A DNA stretch of 64,000 nucleotides from Bacteroidales bacterium (GCA_016709025.1 JADJEQ010000004.1:62001-126000), one strand, 5' to 3'. Shown: positions 1 through 8,723, numbered from the stretch's first letter. Notes: a model not told the origin generated them from the sequence alone. Made by a program: numbers and translations.

Positions 1-225
1 AAAGACAAACCCTCTCCCAGACAAATCTGTGAAGAGCTTATATTTCAGAACCGGGCCGACTACATTGCCCCGGCTGATTATACCGAAGGCAGCACCCTCG
101 ATCAACTGATTAAACTGAATATTGATAAGATTGCGGCAGAGATTGAGTTAAGTGGGTATAGAAGTGACAAGGTTAAGTTAAGGTTAAGGTTAAGGTTAAG
201 GTTAAGGTTAAGCCCGCCCGCCTGA
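1..225 (+). CDS. C-terminal end of an unidentified protein, cut by the left edge
   Basis: Frame 1 is open from the window edge to TGA at 223-225, leaving the last 74 codons. The readable part has a normal coding look (PRQICEELIF, then ADYTEGSTLDQLIKLNIDKI) and is probably the helical C-terminus of a cytoplasmic protein. I do not recognise the family. The last residues are five Arg-Leu pairs translated from a GGTTAA hexamer array, followed by SPPA and the stop. Because the unit is six bases, changes in copy number lengthen or shorten this tail without shifting frame. The native stop was probably further upstream or was overwritten by the array, but this is inference. Confidence 0.6.
   Translation, partial: KDKPSPRQICEELIFQNRADYIAPADYTEGSTLDQLIKLNIDKIAAEIELSGYRSDKVKLRLRLRLRLRLSPPA
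169..212 (+). repeat. GGTTAA hexamer tandem array
   Basis: About seven copies of AAGGTT/GGTTAA, one imperfect, lie over the 3' end of the leftmost reading frame. Degenerate relatives occur at about 293-380 and at 5993-6040. The unit resembles a telomere repeat by chance only, since this is a bacterial chromosome. Confidence 0.85.
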
Positions 226-466
226 AGTGTGGCGGGTAAACCTGGCTGACAAATCAGGTTGAATAGTTAAATCAATTCAGCCAGTCAGACAGGGTTAAGG
301 TTGGGGCTGATAATAAATGTAAAGTTCCGGAATCTGGCTTTGGAGGTTCTAAACCTTTACCTAAACCTAAACCTTTTAAGCTCATAATAGAAAGTAATTC
401 CTCTATGATAAAGCAATAATTATTCAGGGAATATTTTGTAATTTTAGTATTCAAAATTATAGAGGT

Positions 467-850
467 ATGAAAACAGATTTCAAATGCCCGCATTGTTCAA
501 ATCTGCTGAACGCAGGCCCTAACATTGTATTCACTTCACGCAACAGGAAGGGAAAAGAAGGAATCATAATGTTGCACCCCGAACTGGGGAACTACTCGGT
601 TAACAGGCATCCCGATTTCGATGTACCCAATGATGAAATGCTTGAATTCTATTGCCCCTATTGCAAAGAACAGCTTAAATCGGAAAAGAATCCATACCTC
701 GCATGGATCAGGATGAGCGATGAAACCGGACTTGAATACGATATTCACTTTTCGCGGATAGCCGGGCAGCATGCCACCTATAAAATAACCGGCAAAAATG
801 TTGAGACATTCGGTGAGGATGCGGGGGAGTATCTTGATGATCTTAAATAA
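467..850 (+). CDS. Small two-CxxC zinc-ribbon-like protein
   Basis: This 127-residue protein starts at an ATG and has no signal peptide. It has two Cys pairs, CPHC at residues 8-11 and CPYC at about 63-66, which could bind one zinc ion as a ribbon. The linker between them is polar and contains a conserved-looking HPELGNYSVNRHPDF stretch. The C-terminal third is acidic. Cytoplasmic location and a metal- or nucleic-acid-binding role are inference, since I do not know a named family for it. It stands alone, with 360 bases before the next gene. Confidence 0.75.
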   Translation: MKTDFKCPHCSNLLNAGPNIVFTSRNRKGKEGIIMLHPELGNYSVNRHPDFDVPNDEMLEFYCPYCKEQLKSEKNPYLAWIRMSDETGLEYDIHFSRIAGQHATYKITGKNVETFGEDAGEYLDDLK

Positions 851-1179
851 GGATTCCATTTTCAGAAAAGGCCAGGCTATTTGATCAAATCTACTTCAGA
901 ATTTACTGAATTTATATATATACCAGATCATCCATGGCTGAATTACTGATGGAACTATACCGGCATTCAGTATCCGGCAGAAATAGTCTGAAAATTGAAT
1001 CCATGAATACCCTGGAACAATTCCTCACCACCGGATTTTAACTTCAGTTAACGGATTAGGTTGAAAATTCTGTTCAGAACCCCGGGGATGATCCGGAAAT
1101 TATCGCAATAAGGTGAAAACAGGAGAAAAAAACAGCAAAACCCTGTCCCACCTTCACGATGATTATTCAATTTTTATAA
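851..1179. other. Intergenic stretch, no convincing gene
   Basis: The gap between the zinc-ribbon protein and the VOC protein contains only a 35-codon ATG frame (934-1041, plus) with no recognisable motif. I see no hairpin with a T-run and no repeats, apart from a short TATATATA run near 913. Confidence 0.5.
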
Positions 1180-1187
1180 TACATTTG
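1180..1187 (+). promoter_or_regulatory. TAnnTTTG promoter element for the VOC gene
   Basis: TACATTTG matches the Bacteroidota -7 consensus exactly and lies 23 bases before the ATG at 1211. No clear TTTG is seen 19-21 bases upstream, so this is a half-match. Confidence 0.45.
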
Positions 1188-1210
1188 ACCAAACACTAAT
1201 CAACAGGAAA

Positions 1211-1612
1211 ATGGAACAAAGAATAACATTTTTCACCCTGGGAGTAAAGGATTTAACTGCTTCCATTGATTTCTATGAGAATAAATTCGGGTGGAAACGG
1301 GCTGAAATGAGCAATGAGAATATCGTATTCTTTGAATTGAGTGGAAATTATCTATCATTGTATGCAAGAGAAGAATTGGCCAAAGATGCAACCGTTGATT
1401 CAGCCGGAGAAGGATTCAAAGGATTTACCCTTGCACACAATGTCTGGAGTGAGCAGGAAGTTGACGATTTAATTGAATATTTAAGGGTAAGAGGTGTTAA
1501 GGTAATGAAGGAGCCTCAGAAAGTATTCTGGGGAGGATACAGCAGTTATGTGGCCGATCCCGATGGAAATCTCTGGGAAATTGCCTACAATCCTTACCTG
1601 AAAAATGATTGA
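1211..1612 (+). CDS. VOC family (glyoxalase/bleomycin-resistance-like) protein
   Basis: This 133-residue cytoplasmic protein fits one full vicinal-oxygen-chelate domain, with two beta-alpha-beta-beta-beta modules. The N-terminal FFTLGVKDLTASIDFYENKFGW is the usual first module. The ending with GGYSSYVADPDGNLWEIAYNP is the usual last strand with its metal-ligand Glu (NLWEI). Members act as glyoxalases, dioxygenases or antibiotic-binding proteins, and sequence alone does not tell which. The gene is monocistronic with its own promoter element. Start at the first ATG, after AT-rich DNA without a Shine-Dalgarno sequence. Confidence 0.92.
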   Translation: MEQRITFFTLGVKDLTASIDFYENKFGWKRAEMSNENIVFFELSGNYLSLYAREELAKDATVDSAGEGFKGFTLAHNVWSEQEVDDLIEYLRVRGVKVMKEPQKVFWGGYSSYVADPDGNLWEIAYNPYLKND

Positions 1613-2343
1613 GAATATGACTGACGGCGATCAGGGTCAATTACTTTGAACTGCTTATCTGATTTAATCAAGTTGGATTTCTAATTCAATAAGACAATTT
1701 CGGATGAATTTATACTCAATTCACCTCCTAAGTCAAAATAAATAACACAGTAAAGAGTAGTTTTCGTTCAATGAAATTTACGAATCCTAAAACTGAGCTA
1801 AATGATTCTATTCCAACATTTTCTATGTGTTTTTCTATTGTGTTCTATGTGCCTATGTGTTTGATTATCAGGTCTGATAGAAGTCTGAAGTTCATGGTCT
1901 CAATGTCATAGGTGTGCTCAAGTGTAAATTTACTTGAAAGTTGCTTACCAAATTCCTTACTTGTCTGAAGCAGATAAGCAGTTACTTTGATTTGAATCCT
2001 GATTAAAATGTTTACAGCATAAGAAAATCCAATACCCTGTTTAGAAGATTAATCCGATGCGCAGGAAAAAGTAAACGAATCTCTATTGCTATGTAAATTA
2101 ATGCCTTACGATTTTCAAACAAGTGCTTAAAGCTTTCCAAACAGATACCCATCGGTTTCTTATCGGATGACTGGCACTACCTATACGGATGCATATATGG
2201 GTTAAGATCATTTTACGAAAATTCAAGTCCGTTGTTACCGATAATACGCACCTTTTATGGAAATTAGACATCAATTAATCTGGAAATGTTCCCGGACAGG
2301 CATTTTCAGATTTATGGGGTTCAGGAAGGTTAAAAAACCGGCA
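1613..2343. other. Long gene-free stretch with degenerate repeats
   Basis: These 730 bases hold no ATG frame that looks coding. At about 1818-1862 there is a degenerate repeat of CTATGTG phrases. On the minus strand a 67-codon frame without a start (about 2055 to 1849) could be a decayed gene, but I cannot assign it to a family. The rest is AT-rich and featureless. Confidence 0.5.
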
Positions 2344-2370
2344 TAAAAAAACCCCGCCAATGGCGGGGTT
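2344..2370 (-). terminator. Rho-independent terminator of cspA
   Basis: A 10-bp perfect stem (AACCCCGCCA / TGGCGGGGTT, 2350-2370) is followed on the minus strand by a run of T. It lies 26 bases past the stop of the cold-shock gene. Confidence 0.9.
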
Positions 2371-2395
2371 AAAAGATTAAAGCACAACTATTAAG

Positions 2396-2587
2396 TTAGG
2401 CTAATTTAACCTTTACGGCGTTTAAGCCTTTCTTGCCTTCCTGAAGTTCAAATGTTACTGTGTCGCCTTCGTTAACGCGATCGATCAGACCGGTAGCGTG
2501 AACAAAGTACTCTTTTCCGGACTCTTCGTCGAGAATAAATCCGTAACCTTTTGATTCATTGAAGAATTTTACTTTTCCTGTTTTCAT
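2396..2587 (-). CDS. cspA: Cold-shock domain protein (CspA family)
   Basis: This 63-residue single OB-fold protein binds single-stranded RNA and DNA and melts secondary structure at low temperature. RNP1 is visible as KGYGFI (KGFGFI in most members), and RNP2 as EYFVHATGL (usually VFVHFSAI). I chose the ATG at 2587, giving MKTGKVKFFNESKGYGFI, because the upstream in-frame extension would run into the promoter region and is hydrophobic, unlike the family. It is monocistronic, with a good promoter and terminator. RNP2 has Tyr in place of the usual first Val, as in many Bacteroidota members. Confidence 0.96.
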   Translation of the reverse strand: MKTGKVKFFNESKGYGFILDEESGKEYFVHATGLIDRVNEGDTVTFELQEGKKGLNAVKVKLA

Positions 2588-2615
2588 GATTCTGTAAAAA
2601 ATTAAAAAATAATCG

Positions 2616-2648
2616 CAAATATAAAGAAATATCAATTCAATTCACAAA
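2616..2648 (-). promoter_or_regulatory. Bacteroidota-type promoter of cspA
   Basis: Read on the minus strand, TTTG (2648-2645) is followed after 21 bases by TATATTTG (2623-2616). This is a full match to the TTTG/TAnnTTTG consensus, about 28 bases before the ATG. The transcript start would be near 2609, giving a leader of only about 20 bases. Confidence 0.75.
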
Positions 2649-3308
2649 AAAGTGTAAAAATTATCAATAATGCCAGTCTTTTTGAAAGAATTTATCCTCC
2701 AAACCTTATAAAACAGGCAGTTTCAACTCAAAACCAGCCCGGAGCAATGCTTTGAAAAGTTAGTAGATTTGCAAATTAAGGATTTAGATTTACTGATCTT
2801 CGGTTCGGTAATCCTAAATTAGAAGTCAGGAGTCAGATGTCGGAAGTCAGATGTCAGAAGTAAGTAGATTGGTTATCCAGAGAGAGCAACCAATGCATCA
2901 CATTCTTCACCCCACCTGCCGCGGGACTATCATCTGGACGCAATCAGGGTTTTCACTGTTCCGTCTATACTTTTTCTACTTAGCACTTCAGTCTCTCTTC
3001 ACTTCATAACCCATTCTCCTTGTCTCCCTTCACCCCTTCTCCTCTTCACCCTTTCTTTCATTCTCCTTGTCTCTTAGTCTCTTAGCCCCTCAGTCTCAAC
3101 TTGTCTCCCCTTCTCTCTTTCTCCAATGTCACCTCATCTGCCTTCGGCATCTTCTCCTCAAGGAGAAGACACTTCTAATACAGTCCCATTCACCCCATCA
3201 CTCTTTCTCCCTTTCTCCCCTTCTCAATCTCTTCACTTTTCACTTTTCACTCTTCACTTTTCACTCTCTTCACTTTCTTCACTTCACTCACTCTTCTCAC
3301 AATTCCAA
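2649..3308. repeat. Gene-free stretch with GTCAGA repeats and a polypyrimidine tract
   Basis: At 2822-2866 the phrase AGTCAGATGTC is repeated with variations. From about 2985 to 3300 the plus strand is almost pure C/T with periodic CTTCACTT, TCTCCTT and TTCACTTT units, reaching tight octamer copies at 3232-3290. Open frames across this tract are low-complexity (Ser, Leu, His, Phe) and I do not regard them as genes. The tract directly abuts the valS stop codon. Confidence 0.7.
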
Positions 3309-5939
3309 TTAACCCAAACCCTCCAACTGCTCTTTCAGCAACTGAATCCTCATCTCGGCATCGGCCTGCTTTTTACGCTCCACCTCTACAACTTCGGGTT
3401 TGGCATTGCTGACAAAGCGTTCATTGCCAAGCTTCTTCATTACTGAATCCAGAAAACCCTGGGTGTATTCAAGCTCTTTTGAGAGTTTTTCCTTTTCTGC
3501 TTCGAGGTCAACGCCTTCGCCAAGCGGAATGTAATACTCGTTTGATTTAACCATAAACCCTGCTGCAGCGGTTGGCTTTTCGTTTACATATTCTATCCGG
3601 CTGATGTTGCCGAGTTTGGCAATCACCGAATCGAAACCAACTGCATCCTGTGTGCCGGCGCTCTTCACCTTCATTTCAACCTGGTCCTTAAAGGCAATGT
3701 TTTTCTCCTTTCGGACATTACGAACCCCGATGATTACTTCGGAAGCATCCTGAAAACCAGCCAGCAATGCAGCATTAACCTCACCGGCTGCAGGTTGCAT
3801 TGAAACCATAATACTCTCATCTTCGCTGCGCTCGCCCAGCAGGTGCCAGATTTCTTCGGTTATAAACGGCATAAACGGATGCAATACCTTCATCAGTTTT
3901 TCGAAGAATCCAACGGTTGCCAGCAGTGTTTTTGAGTCGATGGGTTGTTGATAGGCCGGTTTTACCATTTCGAGGTACCATGAACAGAAATCGTCCCATA
4001 CCAGTTTGTAGGCGGTCATCAGTGCTTCCGAAAGGCGGTATTTCTCAAAATTTTCTTCAATTTGCAAAAGCGATTCGTTCAGCCTTGCTTCGAACCATTG
4101 AACTGAGATTGCAGCATAAGCTGGTTGCTCTAAGTTGACATCCTCCTGCCATCCTTTCACCAGGCGGAGGGCATTCCAGACTTTGTTGCTGAAATTGCGG
4201 CCCTGTTCGCACAGACTTTCGTCGAATGGCAAGTCGTTTCCGGCAGGTGAAGTCAGCAGCATGCCTACACGCACGCCATCGGCGCCGAATTTGCCGATCA
4301 GGTCAATCGGGTCTGGCGAATTGCCCAGCGATTTCGACATCTTCCGGCCGAGCTTATCGCGCACGATCCCGGTGAGGTAAACGTTTTTAAACGGGATATC
4401 GTTCCGGTACTCCTGCCCTGCCATAATCATACGTGCCACCCAGAAAAAGAGAATCTCAGGGGCCGTGATCAGGTCGTTGGTAGGATAATAATACTTAATA
4501 TCTTCATTTTCAGGATTCCGGATGCCGTCGAACACCGAAATCGGCCACAGCCAGGAAGAGAACCAGGTGTCAAGCACATCTTCGTCCTGCCTCAGATCGC
4601 TGAGGCTTAATGAGTTGTTGCCCGAAAGTTCACGGGCTTTAATCAGCGCGAGCTCAGGTGATTTGGCAACCACCAGGTCGCCATCGGGCAGGTAGTAAGC
4701 CGGAATGCGCTGTCCCCACCACAACTGACGGCTGATGCACCAGTCGCGGACATTTTCCATCCAGTGACGGTAGGTGTTTTTAAACTTGTCGGGATGAAAG
4801 TGAATGGTATCGTTCATCACCACTTCCAGCGCCGGTAAAGCCATATCGGTCATTTTCATAAACCACTGTACCGAAAGTTTAGGCTCAATCACCTCATCGG
4901 TACGTTCCGAAAAACCGACATTATTCACATAGTCTTCAATTTTCTGAACATGGCCATGGTTGAGCAACTCATCAACTATTTTCTTCCTGACTTTAAAGCG
5001 GTCTTCGCCGACATACAGAATGGCCTTTTCGTTTAGGGTCCCGTTGTCGTTGAAAATATCGATGGTTTCCAGTTTGTGTTTGATGCCGATGTGATAGTCG
5101 TTGATATCGTGGGCCGGGGTAATCTTAAGGCAACCCGTTCCGAATTCACGGTCAACGTACTCATCTTCGATCAGTGGAATCGATCGTTTGATCAGGGGCA
5201 CCAATACCCTTTTCCCGCGAAGGTGCTGAAAGCGTTCGTCTTCCGGATGGAAACACACGGCTGTGTCGCCCAGAATGGTTTCGGGGCGGGTGGTTGCAAT
5301 GGTAACCCACTCATCAGCAGAACCTTCAACTTTGTAACGGAGATAGTAAAGCTTGGAATTCACCTCTTTGTAAATAACCTCTTCGTCTGACACGGCAGTC
5401 AGGGCTTTCGGATCCCAGTTAACCATGCGGACACCACGGTAGATCAGGCCTTTGTTGTAAAGATCAATAAACACATCGATTACCGATTCGTACATACTCT
5501 CGTCCATGGTGAACTTTGTGCGGTCCCAGTCACAGGAAGCGCCGAGTTTCTTCAATTGTTCCAGGATAATTCCGCCGTGTTTTTCCTTCCATTCCCAGGC
5601 ATGTTCGAGAAATTCATCACGGGTAAGGCTGGCCTTTTCGATGCCCTGCTCTCTCAGTTTGGCTACAACCTTTGCTTCCGTAGCAATAGAAGCATGGTCG
5701 GTACCCGGTAGCCAGCAGGCATTCTTGCCCAGCATCCGGGCACGGCGCACCAGCACATCCTGAATGGTATTGTTGAGCATATGGCCCATGTGCAGCACCC
5801 CTGTAACATTTGGGGGAGGAATCACGATGGTATAGGGTTCACGTTCATCGGGAACCGATCTGAAGTATTTATGATCAAGCCAGTTCTGGTACCATTTGTC
5901 TTCAATGCCCGAAGGGTCGTATTTGGCAGGAATTTCCAT
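3309..5939 (-). CDS. valS: Valyl-tRNA synthetase
   Basis: This 876-residue class I aminoacyl-tRNA synthetase charges tRNA-Val in the cytoplasm. The HIGH motif is HMGH at residues 50-53, after PPPNVTGVL. The editing (CP1) domain shows TTRPET from about 217 and GTGCLKITPAHD from 267. The KMSKS motif is exact at 533-537. It is followed by the anticodon-binding helical domain and a C-terminal coiled coil, from about residue 810, that holds the tRNA. Length is normal for the family. The 3' end meets a polypyrimidine repeat tract and the 5' side meets a GGTTAA array, so it appears to be transcribed alone. Confidence 0.98.
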   Translation of the reverse strand: MEIPAKYDPSGIEDKWYQNWLDHKYFRSVPDEREPYTIVIPPPNVTGVLHMGHMLNNTIQDVLVRRARMLGKNACWLPGTDHASIATEAKVVAKLREQGIEKASLTRDEFLEHAWEWKEKHGGIILEQLKKLGASCDWDRTKFTMDESMYESVIDVFIDLYNKGLIYRGVRMVNWDPKALTAVSDEEVIYKEVNSKLYYLRYKVEGSADEWVTIATTRPETILGDTAVCFHPEDERFQHLRGKRVLVPLIKRSIPLIEDEYVDREFGTGCLKITPAHDINDYHIGIKHKLETIDIFNDNGTLNEKAILYVGEDRFKVRKKIVDELLNHGHVQKIEDYVNNVGFSERTDEVIEPKLSVQWFMKMTDMALPALEVVMNDTIHFHPDKFKNTYRHWMENVRDWCISRQLWWGQRIPAYYLPDGDLVVAKSPELALIKARELSGNNSLSLSDLRQDEDVLDTWFSSWLWPISVFDGIRNPENEDIKYYYPTNDLITAPEILFFWVARMIMAGQEYRNDIPFKNVYLTGIVRDKLGRKMSKSLGNSPDPIDLIGKFGADGVRVGMLLTSPAGNDLPFDESLCEQGRNFSNKVWNALRLVKGWQEDVNLEQPAYAAISVQWFEARLNESLLQIEENFEKYRLSEALMTAYKLVWDDFCSWYLEMVKPAYQQPIDSKTLLATVGFFEKLMKVLHPFMPFITEEIWHLLGERSEDESIMVSMQPAAGEVNAALLAGFQDASEVIIGVRNVRKEKNIAFKDQVEMKVKSAGTQDAVGFDSVIAKLGNISRIEYVNEKPTAAAGFMVKSNEYYIPLGEGVDLEAEKEKLSKELEYTQGFLDSVMKKLGNERFVSNAKPEVVEVERKKQADAEMRIQLLKEQLEGLG

Positions 5940-5977
5940 GAGATGTAAGCTATGCTTTGGTTATTTTTAAGAAGGTG

Positions 5978-5985
5978 CAAAAGTA
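5978..5985 (-). promoter_or_regulatory. TAnnTTTG promoter element for valS
   Basis: TACTTTTG on the minus strand lies 38 bases before the valS ATG. The expected TTTG further upstream falls inside the GGTTAA array and is not seen, so the repeat occupies the place of the -33 box. Confidence 0.45.
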
Positions 5986-5992
5986 ATGAAAA

Positions 5993-6040
5993 AAGGTTAA
6001 GGTTGAGGTTAAGGTTAAGGGTAACGTTGAGGGTTAGAGG
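5993..6040 (+). repeat. Degenerate GGTTAA array upstream of valS
   Basis: Copies read GGTTAA, GGTTGA, GGTTAA, GGTTAA, GGGTAA and so on. It is the same unit as at 169-212, here ending a few bases from the valS -7 element. Confidence 0.8.
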
Positions 6041-6149
6041 ATGGCTTCCTCCACTGGTTGTCAGGGAAAACTCAAAAAACCACCCTTAGCGTGCCGCTAA
6101 GAGTTAACTATAACCACTCAAAAAAACCCATCCCTTAAAAACCCTGCTT

Positions 6150-6770
6150 TCGAACCTTTGAACCTTTGCGTGGACCTTCGTTCTTCTGGGTAAACTACAC
6201 GAAGTCCCGGTTTTCCCATGGGGAACTTTTGAATTCAATTCTGACTTCTGACTTCCGGCTTCTGAACTCTGACTTCTGCCTGTCCTACTTCTTACATCCT
6301 ACTTCTTACTTCTGAATTCAGGCTTCCGACTTCCGACCTCCGACCTCCGATCTCAACTTTTTACTTTTCTTTGCCAACTGCCAACTGCCAACTGAACCCT
6401 TGAACTTTTGAACTCTTGAACCTTTGAACCTTTGAACCTTTGCGGGGACTTGTCTTGGGGGAAAAAAAGGGGGCCGGGTTTCCGGGGGGGTTCCGCTTCT
6501 GACTGACTTCTTCTCTTACATCCTCTTACTCTTTCACCTCCGCTCAACTTTTACTTCCTTTTTACTTCTTGCCAACTGCCAACTGCCAACTGAACCCTTG
6601 AACTTTTGAACTCTTGAACCTTTGAACCTTTGAACTTTTGAACCTCTGAACTTTTTCCACAACCCGCGCGGCCGGCCAAAGAAATTTTCAATTTTATCTT
6701 TCAATAGCGGCAGAGGGGGCCAAACCCCCAACCCCAAACCGAACTATTGGATCTTTGAACCCTTAATCTC
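6150..6770 (+). repeat. Composite array of GAACCTTT octamers and CCAACTG / CTTCTGA heptamers
   Basis: The 855-base gap between valS and the glycosyltransferase contains no gene. It starts with a small hairpin at 6085-6101 (CTTAGCG/CGCTAAG). Octamers of the form GAACCYTT appear at 6153-6176, 6396-6442 and 6592-6652. CCAACTG heptamers precede the last two, and TTCTGAC / CTCCGAC heptamers fill 6238-6352. About 75 bases at 6368-6443 recur almost exactly at 6567-6642, a direct repeat about 200 bases apart. Plus-strand frames are full of TGA, and minus-strand frames are open but translate to a period-eight peptide (RFKGSKVQ), so they are artefacts. Confidence 0.85.
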
Positions 6771-6772
6771 TT

Positions 6773-6780
6773 TACATTTG
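6773..6780 (+). promoter_or_regulatory. TAnnTTTG promoter element for the GT2 gene
   Basis: TACATTTG lies 14 bases before the ATG at 6795. A TTTG inside the last octamer repeat (6754-6757) is only 15 bases upstream, closer than the usual 19-21. Confidence 0.45.
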
Positions 6781-6794
6781 CAAAAAAGCAAGGA

Positions 6795-7667
6795 ATGAAA
6801 GTCTCCGGTTTCACTTTTATCCGCAATGCCGTTAAATACGATTATCCGGTGGTGGAAGCCATTTCCTCCATCCTGCCCCTGTGCGATGAGTTTGTGGTAG
6901 CAGTGGGAAATTCCGAAGATGCCACCAGGGAACTTATAGAAGGAATTGGTTCACCAAAGATCAGGATCATCGACACCGTTTGGGACGACAGCCTGCGCGA
7001 AGGTGGTCGTGTGCTTGCCGTTGAAACCGACAAGGCATTCGATGCCCTGAGTGCCGACAGCGACTGGGCTTTTTATATCCAGGGCGATGAGGTGTTGCAT
7101 GAACGCTATCATGAGCCTTTGAAAAAAGCCATGGAACAATGGAAGGAACATCCGGAGGTTGAAGGCCTGCTGTTGAATTACCAGCATTTCTATGGCTCTT
7201 ACGATTTTGTTGGCGACAGCCGTAAATGGTACCGCAAAGAGGTGAGAATTATTAGAAATGATAAATCCATCCGATCCTACCGCGATGCCCAGGGTTTCCG
7301 TAAAGAGAACCGGCCACTCAATGTAAAGCCGGTTGATGCCACCATGTACCATTACGGTTGGGTAAAACCGCCCGAAGCCCAGCAGGCCAAACAGGAAAAT
7401 TTTAATAAGCTGTGGCATGACGATGCATGGGTCGATAAAAACGTCCCCAAAACCGAAGGCTTTGATTATTCAAAAATCGATGCTCTGGCCCGTTTTTCGG
7501 GTACACATCCGGAAGTTATGCTCAACAGAATCAGCCGTCAGAACTGGCATTTCAGTTTCGATCCAACCCGGAAACGGCTGCCTTTCAAATCAAGGTTGCT
7601 TCATTCCGTTGAAAAGCTTACGGGATGGCGGATCGGGGAATACCGGAATTACAGGGTGATTGAATAG
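6795..7667 (+). CDS. Family 2-like glycosyltransferase
   Basis: This 290-residue cytoplasmic or membrane-associated protein has a GT-A fold beginning MKVSGFTFIRNAVKYDYPVV, the usual opening of the small GT2-like group. The metal-binding DxD position appears to be the YIQGDEVLH stretch near residue 97, with a single Asp-Glu. The donor sugar, acceptor and pathway cannot be read from the sequence. The gene stands alone between repeat arrays, away from the glycan region at the right of the window. It ends with a basic C-terminus (KRLPFKSRLLHSVEKLTG) that could lie on the membrane surface. Confidence 0.88.
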   Translation: MKVSGFTFIRNAVKYDYPVVEAISSILPLCDEFVVAVGNSEDATRELIEGIGSPKIRIIDTVWDDSLREGGRVLAVETDKAFDALSADSDWAFYIQGDEVLHERYHEPLKKAMEQWKEHPEVEGLLLNYQHFYGSYDFVGDSRKWYRKEVRIIRNDKSIRSYRDAQGFRKENRPLNVKPVDATMYHYGWVKPPEAQQAKQENFNKLWHDDAWVDKNVPKTEGFDYSKIDALARFSGTHPEVMLNRISRQNWHFSFDPTRKRLPFKSRLLHSVEKLTGWRIGEYRNYRVIE

Positions 7668-8198
7668 TTGATTTCGGATTTCGGATTGCAGATTGCGGAT
7701 TTCTGATTGTGGATTGCGAATCTGTTGTCGGTGAACTCTCCCGTAGAAATGACATCCCATATCACTCAACCGCTAAGCTGTCATTCCGAGTTCCGAACTT
7801 TAAAAAAAGTAAAATATAGGAATGATGTTTTGTTCCAAAAAAATAGCGCGTCTGAAGAAAAAAGCAGCAAAACTTGGGTGTTCACTCAGTGTCGTATCGG
7901 CTTAATATCAATGTGTTATACTGAACGTCATTATAAGGAAGGATGAATCTCAATCAAGAATTACTGCTTCCCCGGATAACCAAATGCAAAACTTCATTCC
8001 GACAAAGGAGGAATCTAATTCAGGGGTTATCACGTATTTCTTCCTGAATATGTCAACCGCCAGGCCGTCATAACGACGATGAATTAATCTCCACAATGGG
8101 AAAGTGAAAATTTGCTAATTTTCTAATCTACTAATCTGCTAATTGACACATTTATTTATTTGCTCACTTTCACTTCGTTCACTATTTACAATTATTCT
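7668..8198. repeat. Gene-free stretch with several dispersed repeat phrases
   Basis: GGATTTCGGATTGC-type heptamers lie at 7674-7722. Phrases related to GTCATTCCGAG and AAGGAAGGATGAATCTC, which often pair as arms of dispersed palindromes in this phylum, lie at 7780-7792, 7933-7950 and 8000-8020. TCTAATCTACTAATCTGCTAATT, a degenerate octamer array, lies at 8117-8143. A short open frame at 7707-7946 is translated from these phrases and is not convincing. Confidence 0.6.
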
Positions 8199-8206
8199 TA
8201 CTTTTG
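8199..8206 (+). promoter_or_regulatory. TAnnTTTG promoter element for the DUF5606 gene
   Basis: TACTTTTG lies 19 bases before the ATG at 8226. Its position means an upstream in-frame start at 8160 would lie outside the transcript, which supports the 8226 start. Confidence 0.55.
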
Positions 8207-8225
8207 TCAAAAATTAACCACTCGT

Positions 8226-8663
8226 ATGGATTTGAAAGAAATCATGGCCATTGCCGGCAAGCCGGGACTCTTTAAAATGGTTGCCCAGGCCAAGAATGGA
8301 ATTATCGTTGAATCAATCGTTGATCAGAAGCGCACCCAGGCTTTTACCCACGACAAAATCAGCTCGCTCGAAGAGATCAGCATTTTTACTGAAACCGAAG
8401 ATAAGCCGCTGAAAGAGGTGTTAAAGTGCTTTTTTGAAAAGCTGGAAGGGAAAGAAGCCCCCGATTTTAAAAATGACAACAACAAGCTGAAGGCATTTTT
8501 TACCGAAATGTTACCGGACTATGACAAAGAAAGGGTTTACACTTCCCATATGCAAAAGGTAGTCAGTTGGTACAACCTGTTGATACAGCACAATCTACTG
8601 GATTTCAGCCAGATAGAAGAACAAGCCGATGAAGTGCCGGGCGATGAAGCCAAACCCGAATAA
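8226..8663 (+). CDS. DUF5606 domain protein
   Basis: This 145-residue cytoplasmic protein matches the Bacteroidota DUF5606 family over its whole length. The N-terminus MDLKEIMAIAGKPGLFKMV is the conserved opening. It is followed by the strand pattern GIIVESIVD and the segment TSHMQKVVSWYNLL near residue 105. The function of the family is unknown. The acidic C-terminal tail (EEQADEVPGDEAKPE) is variable. I chose the ATG at 8226 over the in-frame codon at 8160 because it gives the family N-terminus and sits behind a -7 element. It is followed by its own terminator, so it is separate from pyrK. Confidence 0.92.
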   Translation: MDLKEIMAIAGKPGLFKMVAQAKNGIIVESIVDQKRTQAFTHDKISSLEEISIFTETEDKPLKEVLKCFFEKLEGKEAPDFKNDNNKLKAFFTEMLPDYDKERVYTSHMQKVVSWYNLLIQHNLLDFSQIEEQADEVPGDEAKPE

Positions 8664-8668
8664 TATTT

Positions 8669-8697
8669 AAAGTCCGCAGCGTTGCGGACTTTTTTTC
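8669..8697 (+). terminator. Rho-independent terminator after the DUF5606 gene
   Basis: AAAGTCCGCA / TGCGGACTTT forms a stem around GCGT, followed by a run of T (8689-8696). The pyrK start lies only 27 bases further on, so pyrK expression needs read-through or a promoter within this span. Confidence 0.9.
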
Positions 8698-8723
8698 TAC
8701 TTTTACTTTTCAGATCTGTTCCG

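Noticed and set aside
934..1041. 35-codon ATG frame
   Set aside because: It is too short and has no recognisable motif or promoter of its own.
1849..2055. 67-codon minus-strand frame without a start
   Set aside because: A relic is possible, but I could not place it in any family and its length is within chance for AT-rich DNA.
3067..3446. Two overlapping plus-strand frames rich in Ser, His, Leu and Phe
   Set aside because: They are translations of the polypyrimidine repeat tract and run antisense into valS, with no motif and a purely compositional make-up.
169..6040. Telomere-like repeats as a sign of a linear replicon end or eukaryotic DNA
   Set aside because: The GGTTAA arrays are short, internal and flanked by ordinary bacterial genes.
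6353..6737. Two minus-strand frames with RFKGSKVQ-like periodicity
   Set aside because: The peptide period of eight is exactly what an octamer DNA repeat gives. There is no domain and no plausible start context.
7707..7946. 79-codon plus-strand frame
   Set aside because: It is built from dispersed repeat phrases (GTCATTCCGAG and others) and resembles no protein.
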